Source of the DNA: Serripes groenlandicus
Taxonomy: Eukaryota; Mollusca; Bivalvia; Cardiida; Cardiidae
NCBI GenBank assembly: GCA_031761405.1
Contig: JASEVX010000034.1
Location: 1,677,935 to 1,741,934, forward strand
Reading direction: 5' to 3'
DNA length: 64,000 nt
Of the stretch, positions 23,314-34,849 are shown piece by piece. The notes under the pieces were generated by a model. It was not told where the DNA came from. It worked only from the letters and a program-made list of their open reading frames with translations, and made no database searches. Every line of letters begins with the position of its first letter. Position 1 is the first letter of the stretch. The position numbers were made by a program, and so were the translations under genes.

Positions 23314-23919
23314 TATCCTTTCCCTAATACAGACAACAAATGCTGCCTTTACAGAAGACGATTTTTGAAAAAATTGTAGCAAAAGGAGAAATTGCTCATA
23401 ATGAAAAAAACATTCTAAGTAATTCCTCCTATTTTTTTCACAATGTTTTCAACTGTATTCAATAATTTAAATTTCACTTAAGATGTTCCATAGTTTTGCT
23501 TAGATGCTCTCAATGTAGTATGGCTCTGATTGGTTATGAGCAATTTTCCCCTTTGACACAATGATTTCACTTGTCTGTTGCAGATGCGTCAATATGTGTC
23601 TGCAAGTGAGAAGCGTTTAACATTTTTGACTCAAATAAGTGTCTTATGTTCCTCTAACGCCATGAGACTATTTGATGTGATTACTTGGGAGTTTAACATA
23701 TTTTTCCCTTTACCTCATATAGACAGTTTCTGACGCCTCTGCAGTAGACGGCTTTTTGAAAACATGGAAACAAAAGAAGCAATTTCTCCTTTTGTCACCA
23801 TGTCTTCAACTCTATTCAATTATTGTACTTTTACTTAAAGGGAATTTTCAAAAAAAAATATTGGGTATGTTTTTTAAAGTCGTCTGCTGTAGGTTTGTTG
23901 TATGTTGGAAAAGGGTTAA
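23314..23919. mobile_element. Two MITE-A copies
   Basis: The first is 23314-23620 and contains extra sequence, possibly two nested copies. The second is 23703-23919, with 'gacgcctctgcagtagacgg', a matching 'gtcgtctgctgtagg' arm and a terminal 'aagggttaa'. Confidence 0.8.
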
Positions 23920-24057
23920 ACCAATGGGATAAATATGAGATGCAGGTAGACCATAGGTGATCTGTTATAGCTAGGATATCTTATACCGTGTTCTGGTCTG
24001 TTTCGCCGCTGTTATCAACCCTGTTTTCACTGAATTAGCATTTAGACAGTTTTTAGC

Positions 24058-25508
24058 TCACCTATGCACGAAGTGCAATGTGAGCTATTGTGATCACATT
24101 TTGTCCGGCGTCCGTCCGTCATTCGTCGTCAACATTTGAGCTTGTTTTAAAACACTCTACGGGCTACATTTTGCATCCAATCTTCATGAAAGTTTATCAG
24201 AACGTTCATCTCCATAAAATCTTGGACAAGTTCGAAACTGGGCCATATGAGGTCAAAAACTAGGTCACTAGGTCGAATTGAAGGGAAATCTTGTTAACTC
24301 TCTTGATGCCACATTTTCAACTTGAGCATGTTGAAACTTTATCAGATTGTTTGTCTTGATGATATGTAGGTCAAGTTCGAACATGGGTCAAAAAGTAGGT
24401 CACTAGGCCAAATTGAAGGAAAATCTTGATAACACTTTGGATGCCGCATTTCTTTGCTTCAGCAGCTTGAAATTTTGTCAGAATGTCTTAAAGATATCTA
24501 GGTCAAGTTCAAATATGGGTCACGCCGGGTCAAAAACTAGGTCACTAGGTCAAATTGAAGGGTAATCTTGTTAACACTTTGGATGCCGCATTTTTTGCTT
24601 CAGCAGCTTGAAATTTTGTCAGAATGTTTGTCTTAAAGATATCTAGGTCAAGTCCAAATATGGGTCATATTGGATCAGACACTAGGTCACTAGGCCAAAT
24701 TGAGGGAAAATCTTGTTAACTCGGTAGAAGCCGCATGTTTTGCTTCATAATGTTGAGCTGAATGATATCTCAAGTTCGAATATGGGTCATGCCGGGTCAA
24801 AAACTAGGTCACTAGGACAAATTGAAGGAAAATCTTGTTAACACTTTGGATGCCGCATTTTTTGCTTCAGCAGCTTGAAATTTGGTCAGAATGTTTGTCT
24901 AAATGATATCTAGGCCAAGTTCGGATATGGGTCATGCCGGGTTAAACTAGGCCACTAGGCCAAATTGAAGGGTAATCTTGTTAACACTCTGGATACTGCT
25001 TTTGTAATTTCAGCATGATGAAACTTTACCAGAATGTTTTTCTTGATGATATGTAGGCCAAATTCGAATATGGGTCATGCTGGGTCAAAAACTAGGTCAC
25101 TAGATCAAATTGAAGGAAAATCTTGTGAACACTTTGGATGCCGCATTTTTTGCTTCAGCAGCTTGGAATTTGGTCAGAATGTTTGTCTGAATAATATCTA
25201 GGTCAAGTTTGAATACGGGTCATATTGGATCAGAAACTAGGTCAATAAAGGAAAATATTGTTCAAACTCCGGAGGCCGCATTTTTACTTTGAGCAAGTTG
25301 AAACTTTGTCAGAATGTTGTCTTTATGATATCTTGTCCATGTTGGAATACGGGTCATATCAGGTAAAACAATATAGATCACTAGGCCAAATGAAGGAACA
25401 TATTGTTAACACTGTGAAGGTTGCATTCAGAATAATTGTCTTGATGTGTTTTGCATTGCAGTACATTGTATAATTAAGGTGAGCGATCCAGGGCCATCAT
25501 GGCCCTTT
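24058..25508 (-). mobile_element. Rolling-circle-like element with 142-bp tandem core
   Basis: Read on the minus strand it starts ACAAAAGGGCCATGATGGCC followed by CGCTCACCT. It has about eight ~142-bp units ('ggtcactaggtcaaattgaa' on plus) and ends with GCAC-TTC-GTGC, AGGTGAG and CTAA. CGCTCACCT and AGGTGAGC are subterminal inverted repeats. The layout fits Helentron-type non-autonomous elements with tandem cores ('pearl'-like). No transposase or helicase gene is present. Confidence 0.85.
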
Positions 25509-26054
25509 TGTTTTTTTATTGGGGCATGGGCATCGATTTTTGCTTAAACCTTTCCCACATTCAACAGATAGATTGGTCATAAACAATGAAATGTGAAATG
25601 CTTCAATTAGATTTCAATGAATGACATTGCCTTCAAAAAATGCAAGTAATGATACATTATTCATAGTTTGACAGCGTATCCTTTTTGGAGACCTCTCTTT
25701 TGTATTTTAAACCTTTATGTGGTATATATGACATTTGATGCTTTTGCAGCAAAGGTTTCATATGATAACATTGTGGAACAATAGTTCTACACTGTCACAA
25801 TATGCCCCACAAAAGGGAAATTAACTATTGTTTAAAGCAACATAAACATTGGGATCAACTTTGTTAAACATTGAACATAATGTGGTCAAGTTAAAGAGCA
25901 GACAGTGTTTGTGGTCGCCACCCTCTGCTAGATGAATATGGAGGCATGAAAAGGAAAAATTGCTAAGCAAATGTATTCACTTTTGTACTTAAATTCAACT
26001 TCCAATTATCCATATGTCATAATGTTTACTTCAATTGTTTTCAAAGCAGACAAC
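25509..26054. repeat. Diverged third copy of the inverted-duplication sequence
   Basis: About 25575-25860 aligns in patches with the right half of the 4285-5985 arm ('ggtcataaacaatgaaa', 'atgacattgccttc', 'aatgatacatt', 'caatatgcccc'). The rest shows no feature. Confidence 0.55.
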
Positions 26055-26210
26055 ATTTAACCCATTCCTAAAATACAGATGCATTGTGACGCATTTGTAG
26101 AAGACAACTTTATAAATTATTGAAGCAAAATTGAGAAATTGTTAATTATGATATTCCCTTTTGCCAAAATGCTTTAACCTCTTTTAAGTAATTAAACTTT
26201 CCCTTACAGC
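26055..26210. mobile_element. MITE-A fragment
   Basis: Starts 'ttaacccattcc' with 'gacgcatttgtagaagacaa'. The right end is lost. Confidence 0.6.
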
Positions 26211-26219
26211 TTAGAGATG

Positions 26220-26760
26220 AACCTACCTTAGAAGGTAATTCGCTAAAAACGACGTATTAGTTGAATGAACTGCATATTTACCCACCTACATTAACCCGTT
26301 GTCCTTAAGCAAAACATTAATAAATTGAGGCTGGAGGAAAACGCGTTACTGTAGGTTACCCGTTGTCCTTTAGTAAAACAATAAAACTGATCTAAGTGAT
26401 CGTCTTAGTTGAAATAACTGAATATCTACCCATCAACAGATATCCGTTGTCCTTGAAAAACTGGTTAAAAACGACTTAAGTGTTTACATTATTTGAATGA
26501 ACTGCATATTTACCCACCTACATGCGCATTAACCCGTTGTCCTTAAGCAAAACATTAATAGATTGAGCTTGAAGGACAACGCGTTACTGTAGGTTACCCG
26601 TTGTCCATTAGTAAAACATTAATATTGATCTAAGTGATCATCTTAGTTGAAATAACTGAATATCTACCCATCAACAGATATCCGTTGTCCTAAAAGACTC
26701 GTTAAAAAATACTTTAGTGGTCATATTATTTGAATGACTTCAACGGTTCAATTTCTGACA
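26220..26760. repeat. Tandem hairpin repeat, ~237-bp units
   Basis: Two units (from about 26270 and 26510) each carry 'acccacctaca', 'ttaacccgttgtccttaagc', a 'gaggacaacgcgttactgta'-type inverted partner and 'gaaataactgaatatctacc'. The hairpin arms are 'aggacaacg'/'cgttgtcct'. Confidence 0.85.
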
Positions 26761-27288
26761 TTTTTCTCAAAAAGTAGTTCAATTACCCTATCTGAATTTT
26801 GGATATGTTAGACTCGAAACGTTTCGACGTAGATTTATCGGGAAAAAACGACATGTCGTCGAACTAGATTTTTTTAAAATCGACTTTGAAAACAAAGTTG
26901 CCATTAACATTTTCTGTGAATAACGTCGACGTCATATCATCTTCATGCAGTTACGCTTATTTTTCTTGATCTTCAAGCTACATGGTGTGCTGCAAATGAA
27001 ATACACCTGCTTCAAATGTACTCTTATGACTTGCTCAAAATAACAGAAGAATATTAGGAGCTTTAAATGGACTTCTATGACTTAGCACTATAATTTGAAA
27101 ATTTGATTTATTGAAAATAATAAAATAAAATATATTTTCAATCGTCTGCAATTTTAATATGGACATTTTAGGTATTAAAATTAGATCACATGAAATCAGG
27201 AATCATAATCTGCACTAAATTTGAATAAAAACAATCACACCAAAAAAATGCTTGTCTCAATCCTTTTTCAAAACAAATTTCAACAGAC
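26761..27288. other. No recognisable feature
   Basis: AT-rich with scattered 'cgacgt' motifs. No ORF or repeat match. Confidence 0.4.
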
Positions 27289-28403
27289 GATTTTAAAACT
27301 CATAGGCAAATTGTTGATCACCTCTTCAAATATAAGTTGAACAGTTGTATATTGTCCCTTGGTGGAATGAATAAAAGAGTTGAAAAAAGCATAGTAAAAG
27401 TAGCAATTTCTCCTTTTTTCACAATGTTATTAAATTGTGTTTACTGCAGATGCATAACAATGCGTCCACAAATGGGTAAGGGTGAACTTATTTACCCGGG
27501 GAAAACTGGAGCTGACCTACTTTTTTCCTCCACAAATGAGCCACGTCATACAAAAATGACAAAAATAACATTTGGGTTCTGTGCAACCAGCCGATAATCT
27601 GGTCAGTATCTTTCGTGTTCGCCATTCATATAGTCACACAAACAGCTTTAACTCCACAGGGGAATAACAATGCTTTATTAAAATGGAAAAAAAATGACAT
27701 AGAAGTATGAAATGTGATCGTAGCTCATTGATTTATAATGTGGGTTTTCATATGACGTGGCTTGAAACTGTTAGGTCACGTGAGTTAGACAGCCAGACTT
27801 CATGTTAAAATAAAATGGACTTTCCAAAGCATTTATATTCGGACCAGTCCAAATTGATTAATTGGTGACATGTTATGAACTAGATCTCCAAATTGCTTCA
27901 AAAGTCTTACATATTTTAACCTCTGTGCAAATTTGTCCAGATGTTTATAGATTCTTCAAACAAACAACTTTTGACGCAGTTGCACCATTTGAAAACTTGT
28001 GAGAAAAGGTGAAACAGTTACACACTTACTGTCCGAGTGTATTCAAACATATACATTTTTGGATTAACTCTATACAAGATGGGTTGGTCATTGTTACTTT
28101 TTCTTAAAGCCAACTAGCTTTTGAAAACATTGTGATAAAATGGAGAAACATGCAATGTCAGTCAATTCATACACAATATCTGCATCTAGTATTTGTACTG
28201 TCAAACTATTTTTTTAAGTTTTACTTTCAGCTAACCAACTTTTAATTTTGAAACATTGTGAAAGGGAGAAACAGGTTATGTCTGCTTCAGATGCATCAAA
28301 ATGCGTATGGAAGTTAAATCAAATGTTAAAATTCAACTGTGTTTACAAACAGGATAAAATGTGGTAAGTGTTACGTCATGGCGCGTGGTATGACGTCATA
28401 AAA
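27289..28403 (+). repeat. Duplicated block B, copy 2
   Basis: Direct duplicate of 16931-18128. It ends with the same 'gttacgtcatggcgcgtgg' plus TGACGTCAT module and lies immediately upstream of a YY1-type site at 28435. Confidence 0.9.
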
Positions 28404-28450
28404 AAGTAGATCAGCGTTCCGAAAAATGTTCAAAACCAAGATGGCGGCCG
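28372..28450 (+). promoter_or_regulatory. Candidate promoter: CRE pair plus YY1-type motif
   Basis: TACGTCA and a full palindromic TGACGTCA lie about 20 bp apart. About 30 bp downstream is CCAAGATGGCGGCC, the classic YY1-type initiator-proximal motif of housekeeping promoters in animals. A consensus donor follows at 28557. The motifs are seen directly; promoter activity is inferred. Confidence 0.45.
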
Positions 28451-28556
28451 TTTGTTTTTTCAGCAGGGATATTGTTTTGGGGATTCATTTGCAATTTATC
28501 AGCGATCCTCTACATTTATATTTGTTTGGTTGACAGATAAATGTTCTAGAATATTC
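28436..28556 (+). ncRNA. Candidate first exon of an unrecognised transcript
   Basis: It starts near the YY1-type motif and ends at ATTC|GTAAGT (donor at 28557). The ATG within AAGATGGCGG opens a frame of only about 28 codons before a stop, with no recognisable protein. Together with 29077-29193 and 32200-32405 it would form a three-exon, probably non-coding RNA, or an untranslated leader of the hnRNP U-like gene downstream. No transcript evidence is available. Confidence 0.3.
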
Positions 28557-29076
28557 GTAAGTAATTATTTTAATTTTATTTTGCATTATTTCATGTGTAT
28601 TGCAATCTAATTGCTGTTACGAAGCTCTCTTCCCCCACAACCCTTCCCTCAGTCCAAATAATTTAGTCTCTGTGAAAGAGAACGCGTTTTATCATGTCAT
28701 TTATCGGGATGCAGGATAATTACAAAATGAGCATTTGCGATGTCTTTCTATGTAGACTACTATAGCAGGAGGCACAAATTCAAGACACATTCCCATGTTT
28801 ACATATACTTTCCAAATCATTTTGTAGAAATTATCCTTGGATGACCCTCTATCAGATTCCTTCAAGCTATGTTGATTAGTCAAAAGACATAGCTGTTTTG
28901 CCTTAAATGACTAAAGCGAAACAAATAAAAATGTTCTTCTCCAAAAGGCACATTCTGCCATTTTGTTTTCCTCCCCAAAAACAATAACTTTACTCTTTTC
29001 CATTTGTCAGTGTGTCTGATACAAACATTATTCAGTTATATTTATCTTACATTTTTACATATATCTGATTTAACAG

Positions 29077-29193
29077 GAACCATTATCCAATAAGCAGTAA
29101 ACGACATAACAAGCATCAAACATGCATGTGAAGAATCAAGATGAGATACCATTTGACAAGAGAAAGTTGGCAAGTTGTACCATTTACTGAAAG
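29077..29193 (+). ncRNA. Candidate internal exon (117 bp)
   Basis: Bounded by 'gatttaacag' acceptor and 'ctgaaag|gtattt' donor. All three frames contain stops or only short openings, so it is more likely non-coding. It is placed between the candidate first exon and the poly(A)-bearing exon at 32200. Confidence 0.3.
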
Positions 29194-29333
29194 GTATTTT
29201 ATTCTATATGTTCAATTACAGTGAAATTAATATATCACCAACATTTGGCACCATGGCACGACACATGAGTTGGACATTCAGCAAAAATATTGATGACTAG
29301 AATTGATAATAATACTTAAAAGCCTATTATGTG

Positions 29334-29490
29334 TTAACCCTTTTCATCATACAACACATCTGAAGCAGCGGACTGCATATATGTTTCTAGACTGAAATAA
29401 GGGATATTACTATAAATGAAAGTTAAATTATTTATTGTTGAAAACATAGTGGCAAAAGGAAAAACTACAGTATAAATGCAGTTTTTCTAT
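29334..29490. mobile_element. MITE-A, right half lost
   Basis: Begins TTAACCCTTTTCATCATA and reaches the 'gttgaaaacatagtggcaaa' arm. The closing TIR is absent. Confidence 0.7.
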
Positions 29491-29649
29491 TTAGAGCTCA
29501 ACAAAAAAGAAGATTATGTTGGAAAGTCTTTGATAGATGCAACTTCAAAAAGTAGGGAGTAGAACTAAGAAGTCTGCCATCAATCAAGAGTTTTTAACAC
29601 CACTATTCAAAGAATATGAGAGCTATAACTACTCGCCCTGCCGTCGGGT

Positions 29650-31745
29650 CCACGTCACACCTTGGTTATGGTTTTGCATGCAAGTACTTAAGTACTACAT
29701 GTATTGCATTGAAACTTTCTACAACCCTACCAAACTATCACACCTATGTAGATTAACAAAGAAGATAACTCTACTCTGCAAGTTATGGCCCTTTTTAACT
29801 TAGAAATTCTGGCTTAAGTTTTGCGTGCAACTAAGTAAAGTTAAGAGTTGATATCTCTGTATTTACTTGATGCATTGCATTGAAACTATACAACCCTACC
29901 CAACTATCATACCTCTGTCGATTATCAAGTTAGATAACTCTATCCTGCATTTTATGCAAGTTATGGCCCTTTTTTTACTTAGAAATCCTGGTTAAAGTTT
30001 TGTGTGCAACTAAATTATCAGTCCATATCTCTGTATTTACTTGATGCATTGCATTGAAACTTTTTATAACCCTACCCAACTATCATACCTTTATAGATTA
30101 TTAAGTAAGATAACTCCATCCTGCATTTTATGGCCCTTTTTTTTTTACTTAGAAATCCTGGTTAAAGTTTTGTGTGCAACTACATTAAAGACCATACCTT
30201 AGTAACTGCTTGATTCATTGCATCATACTTTTATACAACCCTTCTCAACCATCACACCTATATAAACAATCAAGTATGAGAACTCTATCCTGCATATAAT
30301 GCAAGTTATGGAACTTTTTTACTTAGAAATTCTGGTTTAAGTTTTGCGTGCAACTAAATTAAGAGTCAATATCTCTGTATTAGCTTGATGTATTGCATTG
30401 CAACTTTATACAACCCTACCCGACTATCACTCCTTTGTAGATTATCAAGTAAGATAACTCTATCCTGCATTTTATGCAAGTTATTGCCAATTTTTTACCT
30501 AGAAATTCTGGTTAAAGTTTTGCATGCAACTAAAATAAGAATCCATATCTCTGTATTTACTTGATGCATTGCATTGAAACTTTATACAACCCTACCCAAC
30601 TATCAAACCTTTGTAGATTATTAAATTAGTTAACTCTATCCTGCATTTTAAGCAAGTTATATCCCTTTTTTTACTTAGAAGTCCTGGTTAAAGTTTTGTT
30701 CGCAACTACATTAAGAGTTCATATAGATCTGTATTTACTTGATGCATTGCATTGAAACTTTTTACAACCCTACCCAACTATCATACCTTTGTAGATTATC
30801 AAGTGAGATAACTCTATCCTGCATTTAATGCAAGTTATGGCCTTTTTTTTACTAAGAAATTCTGGTTTAAGTATTGCGTGCAACTAAATTATGAGTCCAT
30901 ATCTCTGTATTTACTTGATGCATTGCATTGAAACTTTATTCAACCCTACCCAACTATCAAACCTTTGTAGATTATTAAATTAGTTAACTCTATCCTGCAT
31001 TTTATGCAAGTTATGGCCCTTTTTTTACTTAGAAATCCTGGTTAAAGTTCTGCATGTAACTAAATTAAGATTCCATATCACAGTAACTACTTGAAGCATT
31101 GTATTGAAACTTTATACAACCCTACTCAACTATTACACCTTTGTAGATTATCAAGTAAGATAACTCTAGCCTGCATTTAATGCAAGTTATGGCCCTTTTT
31201 TTACTTGGAAATTCTGGTTAAGGTTTTGCATGCAACTAAATTAAGAGTCCATATCTTATTATTTACTTGATGCAATGCATTGAAACTTTATACAACTGTA
31301 CCTAACTATCACACCTATGTTGATTATCAAGTAAGATAACCCTATCCTGCAGTTTATGCAAGTTATGGCCATCTTTTTACTTTAGTTCTGGTTAAAGTTT
31401 TGTGTGCAACTACATTAAGAGACCATACCTTAGTAACTGCTTGATGCATTTATACAACCCTTCCCAACCCTTACACCTATGTAAACAATCAATGAGGATA
31501 ACTCTATCCTGCATATAATGCTAATTATGGCCCTTTTTGACTAAGAAATTATGGTTGAGGTTTTGTGTGCAACTACATTCAGAGTCCTTATCTCAGTTAC
31601 TACTTGAAGCATTGTATTGAAACTATATACAACCTTTCCCAATTTCACGACTATATACACAACCAATTAAGTTAATTCTATCCTGCATATGATGCAAATT
31701 GTTACCCCTTTTATCACTTAGAAATTATGGTTAAAGTTTTGTGTT
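29650..31745 (+). repeat. ~176-bp tandem array, about 12 copies
   Basis: Units carry 'cttgatgcattgcattgaaa', 'acaaccctacccaactatca', 'gataactctatcctgcat', 'gcaagttatggccc' and 'ttagaaatcctggttaaagt'. Spacing between successive anchors is 170-178 bp. It is the reverse complement of the array at 2990-3835. It would lie within an intron if the candidate transcript at 28.4-32.4 kb is real. Confidence 0.95.
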
Positions 31746-32199
31746 TAAAAGCACAAATTTAAGACCCATGAAAATGCCATTTTATTGAAAACCACCATTT
31801 GTATATATCAATGAGAGTTGTTGAGTTGTTGAATTTGCATTACCTAGTTAATTTGTTGGTTTTAATGATAATGCTATCACATCAACTAAAACAGTCTTCT
31901 GATTAGGTTCTTGGCAATTGGTTTTAAATCTTTGAATGCATTCAAACTTTAATTGCAAAAATCTATTTTTCATAAAACCGTAATATAATAATTATATTTC
32001 CACTTGATCATCAAGAACTTGGTGGATGAAAATTGTTATGAAGATAGAGGTTTTCAGAATTACTTGCAAAAATGTTTTCTTCATTGAGTGTGCAGGAGCC
32101 TATGCTTATATAGTCAATTAGTCATATATAGGTAAAAGGGGATATGGAAATTTGTTTAAGATGTATATGTAACTAAATTGTTATAATTGTATGTTTCAG

Positions 32200-32405
32200 A
32201 AATCATCCCAAAGAAACTCAGTTCTGTGTTCAAGATGATGGTTCAAGAAAAGCTGAGGGATAACTTCACTTCAACATTATGCCATCTACAGTTATTAGAA
32301 CTCACAAAAATGAAGAAAACACTGTGATTTATTTCTGCTGTCTTTCAAGTTCCATTATTAGCATATATATCAATTTAAAGTAATAAATTTAGATTAAATG
32401 AAAAA
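32200..32405 (+). ncRNA. Candidate terminal exon with poly(A) signal
   Basis: Acceptor 'gtatgtttcag' at 32189-32199 is followed by a frame of 42 codons ending in TGA (about 32325), then AATAAA at 32382-32387. The peptide (IIPKKLSSVFKMM at its start, ending KMKKTL) is not recognised. The upstream exon 29077-29193 does not supply an open frame into it, so a coding role would need an internal Met start. Confidence 0.3.
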
Positions 32406-32680
32406 TGCAGTGTTATTTTTTTCTAAATCATAAATGGTAATGCATTTCAATGTCAAGTACATACATGTACTGATATTTTTCAATAGCTATAAATAGTGTT
32501 TTCAAGTTACTTTTAAAAACAAGAAGCAGTTTTATTGAAAAGCTTTTATTTAGCAATAATAACTAGAAATTGTAATGATATCAAGATTTTTTTAATTGCG
32601 CTCCTTTATAATCATTTAGTTCCAGAGTCTCCTAGAAAAAATTGAGAGTGATATTTTCCAGTGTCCCTTTGTCCTGCACT

Positions 32681-33067
32681 ATCCATGGAAAGGATTTACA
32701 GTATCCATGGACATTTTCCATGGAATTTGGTTCCAATACTCCATGGAATATATTTCCATGTAGGTTTTCCATGGAAAGTGTCCATGGAAAGAGAAGACAC
32801 ATCTGGGGGTTTTTCCATGGAAAATCGGTTCCAATACTCCATGGAAAAAAATTCCATGGAGGTTTTCCATGGAATGTGTCCATGGAATTTGGTTCCAATA
32901 CTCTATGGAAAAAATATTCCATGCAGGTTTTCCATGGAAACCATGGAATGTGTCCATGGAAATAGTAGACAATATCCATGGACAAATCTCAGTTTTTTCC
33001 ATGGAAAATCGGTTCCAATACTCCATGGAAAATTTTCCATGCAGGTTTTCCATGGAATCCATGGAAC
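32681..33067. repeat. Dense CCATGG palindrome cluster
   Basis: I count 19 exact CCATGG sites plus about four one-mismatch relatives in under 390 bp, mostly as TTCCATGGAA. They are embedded in a longer imperfect unit that also carries 'ggttccaatact' four times and 'ggttttccatgg'. The motif is self-complementary, so overlapping ORFs appear in five frames; these are artefacts. No function is known to me. Confidence 0.95.
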
Positions 33068-34133
33068 ATGTACAGCCGGGATAACTCAGCATCTTTAGCA
33101 TACCATGTGAACAAGGGGTGTTCAACAAGGGTATTAGATGAACCAGTTTTGCAAGTGACGATCAAGTGACGTCAAAGGCTCGTCTTTCCGATGGTAAATT
33201 TGTTTAACCCCAAACCATCATCATAGGCTATACATTTTCCTTTTCGACGTTTCCACTCCCATTTTGTTCTGTTTTATTAATTCGACGTTATTGACATTCG
33301 ACGTTTCCACCATCACCCGTTTGAACAGCCCCCACTCCCTGCCTCTTTTAACCAAGGTTTTATAAGAAATTGAGTAGCAGGCTTAATTGTGAAAGTAAGA
33401 GGCAGAGTTTTTAGACAAAGTGCTGAACACAAGATTGTCTTAGTTTCAACTCTCTTTATTATTGTATTTGTAAACATTTTCACACAAATCCTCTAATCTA
33501 TACGGATTTAAGCTGACCAGAAATATGTTTTTAGGCAGTAAATTATGCCACCTGCCGCCTCGTTATGAAAACCCATTGAACCAAATCTTATTTTCAACAA
33601 ACATGACTTTTTATTTATTACATTACTGAACCCATGATATTTCAAATATTGTCGAAATTACAATCTACAGCTGAACAAGTAAAAAAATCTGAAATACTGG
33701 AAGTAACTTTTTGACAAAGAGTGAAAAGGGTGTAGTAGTCTGCAACAGCAGGCGTCAGTTTGAAGACATGGGTTAATTTCTTTTAAATCTTTATCTCATA
33801 TCTCCTTTTATTTTTATAAAGACTTTATCTGGATGCGCAAATGTCTACCTCCCAATAAAGGATTCAATATTGTAAGAAGATCGTATACATTATGCAGGAC
33901 TCTCTGCTGCATCATTGCATTTGAAATATGTACACAATTGTTGTGAGACCTGTGCCCGACTCGAAAGTAAAAATTGGATGATAAGTCAGATCCACTGTAC
34001 ATAGATAGGGGTGGGTAGCACACCCTCTTATTCTTGAAGGCTTTAAAAGCTTAGGACTCGGGCAGTTTGTTCCCTTTACACATTTCGTCTGTAGAAATTG
34101 AGTCGCATGAAGCATGATTTTCATCATCATGTA
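33068..34133. other. No gene seen
   Basis: No splice-bounded coding segment was recognised. In particular no SAP-domain exon, expected for an hnRNP U protein, was found here. Confidence 0.4.
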
Positions 34134-34363
34134 TTAACCCTTTCCCTCATACAACAATTCTGCAGCAGACGACTTTGAACGTATTTTGTCAAAACATAGA
34201 AAATCTCCATAATTGAATGGATAACCTATGATAAAAAGTGGAAAACATTGTGGCAAAAGGAGAAATTGCATGTTTTGTGCAATTTCTTCTTTTGTCACTA
34301 TGTTTTCAAAAAGCCATCTGCTGCAGAGGCGTCAGAAAGCGTCTATATGAGGGAAAGGGTTAA
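34134..34363. mobile_element. MITE-A, complete, in hnRNP U-like intron
   Basis: TTAACCCTTTCCCTCATAC to GAGGGAAAGGGTTAA, 230 bp with TTAA on both sides. It closely resembles the copy at 2310-2538. It ends 57 bp before the acceptor of the next exon. Confidence 0.95.
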
Positions 34364-34420
34364 AACAACAGAGTTAAAGAGAAATAAAAGTAATTGCTTC
34401 ATTTTTGATTTTCTTTTCAG

Positions 34421-34611
34421 GTGGTGATGCAAATGAATCTATTGATCTTGATTCCTCCCAGGCGGATTCATCACAAGAAAATATAGATCAGGATGAGAGT
34501 TCTCAAGAAGCCCCCGAAACTGAAGTAGAAGAAGCCGATCCTGAGCCTAAAGTAAAAGAAGTGGTTCCTGAGCCTGATGAAGAAGAACCCGAACAGAAGG
34601 AAGATGCCTCA
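34421..34611 (+). CDS. HNRNPUL1: hnRNP U-like protein, acidic exon 1 of those found
   Basis: This exon encodes 63 residues plus a split codon of an acidic, Glu/Asp/Ser-rich segment (starts GDANESIDLDSSQ, ends EQKEDAS). Boundaries are 'gattttcttttcag|gt' and 'gcctca|gtaagt'. In hnRNP U/UL proteins an acidic region follows the N-terminal SAP DNA-binding domain and precedes SPRY; they are nuclear RNA/chromatin-binding proteins. The exon begins with two bases of a split codon, so a coding exon must precede it, but no SAP exon was found upstream. The family is assigned from the downstream SPRY exons; the choice of HNRNPUL1 over HNRNPU is tentative. Confidence 0.8.
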
Positions 34612-34849
34612 GTAAGTTTGGTTTTGTGTTCTTTTAACAGTTTCTCCGTTATATTGGTCACACATGTCCAATTTATGAGGAGTTCAGATAAGTTTTCACC
34701 TTAGGGCTTCTTTGGTCTTGAAAATTGGATGCACTCGTTTGGAGCTGAATTGGTTGTTGCACGTTTATTATTAATTAAATCCAGTTTTCAAAATTAGCAG
34801 TGGTCTTTTGGTTCGGACCAGTCGAAATGTTCTATGTTAATACTAATTG

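Noticed and set aside
29650..31745. CRISPR-like array
   Set aside because: Units are about 176 bp and repetitive throughout, with no short repeat/unique spacer alternation, and the context is an animal genome. The same applies to the other tandem arrays.
32632..33169. Overlapping open frames up to 149 codons in five frames
   Set aside because: All are translations of the CCATGG palindrome cluster (SMENLHG-type strings). Self-complementary repeats give open frames on both strands.
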